Assembly: GCF_003605195.1 (NCBI RefSeq)
Contig: NZ_QYOS01000022.1
Coordinates: forward strand, 237,042 to 301,041
Direction: 5' to 3'
Length of the DNA stretch: 64,000 nt
Source: Aurantiacibacter odishensis
GTDB taxonomy: Bacteria; Pseudomonadota; Alphaproteobacteria; Sphingomonadales; Sphingomonadaceae
This document shows positions 63,201 through 64,000 of this stretch, one piece after another. The position numbers and the translations under genes are program-made. Numbering within the stretch: the stretch's first letter is position 1; each line of letters begins with the position of its first letter. A model generated the notes under the pieces. It ran no database searches, was not told where the DNA came from, and was given only the letters and a program-made list of their open reading frames with translations.

Positions 63201-64000
63201 TTGTAATCGTACCGGTGGCAGAGTTCCCGTTCGCATCCGTGGCGGTGTAGGTATACGTCTCCGCACCCGTTTCCGTCGTGACACCATCGTTCGCCGCCGG
63301 TGTGGTCGTGAACGGGCTGGTGAGGGTGTAGGTGTAGCTGCCGTCGCTGTTGAGTTGCAGCTGGCCGTAGGCATCGGTGCCGCCGGTCAGCGTGTAGGTC
63401 ACGCCGTCGCCTGCAACCGTCAGCTGGCCGGTCACCGTCTCGGTATCGAGGCCGGGGTTGCTGCCCTCGACCGTGCCCGGGGCAAGATCGTCTTCCAGCG
63501 AGGGGCCGGCAGCGCCGCGGTCGTCCGCGACAAGGTCCAGCGCCGCTTCGTTGACCACCTTGGTCTGGTCGTCGCCTTCCAGCGTCACGTTGGCAACGTC
63601 GATGGTCAGCGTGGTCGTCGACAGGTCGCCGTCCGCATCGCGGATGGTGTAGACGAACACGTCCTGCTCGTCGCCCGTCACCGCACCTGCCGTGCTCTGG
63701 TAGGTGTAGCTGCCATCCGCGTTCAGCGTCAGCGTGCCGTAGTCGCCCGCAATGGCTACGCCCGTGCCGGTCAGCACCGCCGTCGTCGTGTTCGCCGGGC
63801 TGCCGTCGGCGCGAACGCCCACCACGCCGCCGCCGCTGTCGGCGCCATCGGCACCGAACGCATCGGCATTGCCAGTGAGCACATTGCCGCTCGTGCTGCC
63901 GCCTTCGGTCACGCTATCCGTGTCGGCCACCGCCGTCGGCGCATCGTCGTCGAAGTCGATGAGGAGCGTGGTCGGCGCGGTGTCGCCTTCGCTGTCGGAG
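60250..64000 (-). CDS. Giant VCBS/T1SS adhesin, N-terminus cut by window edge
   Basis: The frame runs open from the right edge to a TAA at 60250: 1,249 visible codons and more beyond. Repeats of VCBS and T1SS-143 type occur (GTLTLNADGSYTYQS, GQLQLNSDGSYTYTL, NGDWEFEL). A calcium region then follows (DLDGDGVELLGL, HDANGDGTVSGAGEF, WSDANSNGIADDGE). No classical GGxGxD RTX nonapeptides appear in this C-terminal third. It is probably a LapA-like surface adhesin secreted by the downstream type I system; the retention module would lie outside. Confidence 0.88.
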   Translation of the reverse strand, partial: SDSEGDTAPTTLLIDFDDDAPTAVADTDSVTEGGSTSGNVLTGNADAFGADGADSGGGVVGVRADGSPANTTTAVLTGTGVAIAGDYGTLTLNADGSYTYQSTAGAVTGDEQDVFVYTIRDADGDLSTTTLTIDVANVTLEGDDQTKVVNEAALDLVADDRGAAGPSLEDDLAPGTVEGSNPGLDTETVTGQLTVAGDGVTYTLTGGTDAYGQLQLNSDGSYTYTLTSPFTTTPAANDGVTTETGAETYTYTATDANGNSATGTITIDIIDDVPQANSVTVSGQVDEDALPGGIEGGPGDIDGGAGTTTQVATGTSSNGQSAAALFTPGADQPLTITFVDNASSVVTDYLEALNLTSGGVALDYLVTSDGILGRAGAGGDPVFLLDLQSNGDWEFELFGPLDHSVNGTEDDIVIDFAPIIQATDADGDVVVATGSLQITVDDDLPVSLAPAASTVTNTAGSMSALFSLDTSDGDVDNNYGADGPGAVIFTAASISALEAQGLQSGFADLEYTITNGGTVLVATKATDDSEVFRIELQPTGGADQYKVTISQPLDATSDINFNDGTYDFIGGNDPWAGFVPDGQSPFVPGGGTPIADGSSDLLLTPIAAGNTADSINGTANGAGNGGIGGQNIDPGEGIRLDFVIDLNGDPAGSPANYDGNIAQQDHSFSGHDLVNGTSITFGQGSNNSLVRFTALNVVDGPDNGPAPDLVAGTGTTATVHRIAIEYDGEIESISYDPGATYPITVTVGSPGGLADRTYTVNFINDASGRYVEVNGVMDTAVQIAIFADGGYQALNIFNVSGDDFELSGFGTSTITNDPVPFTVPISIRDGDGDTVDAGTLSITANPGSPPVVLDLDGDGVELLGLDAGIAYDMDGDGVLESTAWAGADDGILVHDANGDGTVSGAGEFLFGTGNLTDLAAMAANFDANGDGVLDSNDAAYADFGVWSDANSNGIADDGEYASLADMGITSISLVGDGKGEVVAGGDATIHGHSTFTWANGSSGVLADVTFRLGSELRAGDIAIGSAAMAGFLAGMSASAAAQTHPHLVTSDLPAFEAVWGGYDPMVLKVLDGGAVGFDNAEFFEGGAGFGRAAPEAARTANDNLDDNLGNPLGQAISASDSPASQEAAADIGIEASAMAFDGHGASASAVMEALLIIGDAGAGATRPGTNMAEAAQEAIGDILADHAVDALVDRFVPDMAEAPESTAPVDQGQLAEALAISIDGSAFSIAPPVNEVSMDESGDLALLHG

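Noticed and set aside
60250..64000. RTX toxin
   Set aside because: There are no GGxGxDxxx nonapeptides or toxin domain; VCBS and T1SS-143 repeats plus the Lap-like operon fit an adhesin.
1..64000. CRISPR arrays, insertion sequences, prophage, rRNA
   Set aside because: I saw no regularly spaced repeats, transposase or integrase motifs, phage structural genes or rRNA sequence.

Overview
The window is high-GC, densely coded alphaproteobacterial DNA. Three lines of evidence suggest a sphingomonad, probably Erythrobacteraceae: large TonB-dependent receptors, a PhyR-type anti-anti-sigma regulator with sigma-EcfG-like promoters, and PHB granule genes. This is inference from gene content; no rRNA gene is present. 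All genes keep the same base composition and there is no integrase, transposase, CRISPR array or rRNA operon.

Layout. 1-13643 is mostly housekeeping and transport: a truncated MFS transporter, csaA, a TPR-sulfotransferase, a TonB receptor with its terminator, a BCCT transporter, nadA, DUF2254, an EamA-lipoprotein-lipB operon, a membrane protein and an ArsC-family reductase. 13725-16471 holds an iron-type TonB receptor behind a Fur-like box and an orphan [2Fe-2S] subunit of a molybdenum hydroxylase. 16505-26465 is a catabolic cluster: class II aldolase, MFS importer, esterase, Baeyer-Villiger monooxygenase, two tandem 3-His cupins, SDR, two zinc alcohol dehydrogenases and a secreted metallo-beta-lactamase-fold enzyme. 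It fits oxidation and hydrolysis of a ketone, possibly a hydroxyacetophenone-like aromatic.

26519-30791 holds a MATE pump and a compact general-stress-response node. phyR, an apparent GsrN-like small RNA (a C-rich loop hairpin plus a strong terminator) and a single-domain response regulator each have a GGAAC-N16/17-CGTT-like promoter, all within about 0.9 kb. 30943-36326 holds a desaturase, GNAT, lptG-lptF, clpS and a phasin. 36485-38350 is phaC. The phasin has a histone-like N-terminal extension, a plausible internal start, and paired TTGCA-type operators upstream.

38498-45593 has an aminotransferase, a winged-helix regulator with a degenerate receiver, and a sugar-acid-type cluster (MFS, IlvD/Edd dehydratase, FAD oxidoreductase) with a PilZ protein. 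tRNA-Cys and tRNA-Thr follow. From 46463 to the right edge everything is surface attachment: a chaperone-usher fimbrial locus, a membrane protein that looks like a free-standing usher N-domain, and a Lap-like system. The Lap-like system is a LapG-type protease facing an operon of giant adhesin (truncated at the right edge), OmpA protein, TolC, type I ABC transporter, SleB-type wall hydrolase and HlyD adaptor.
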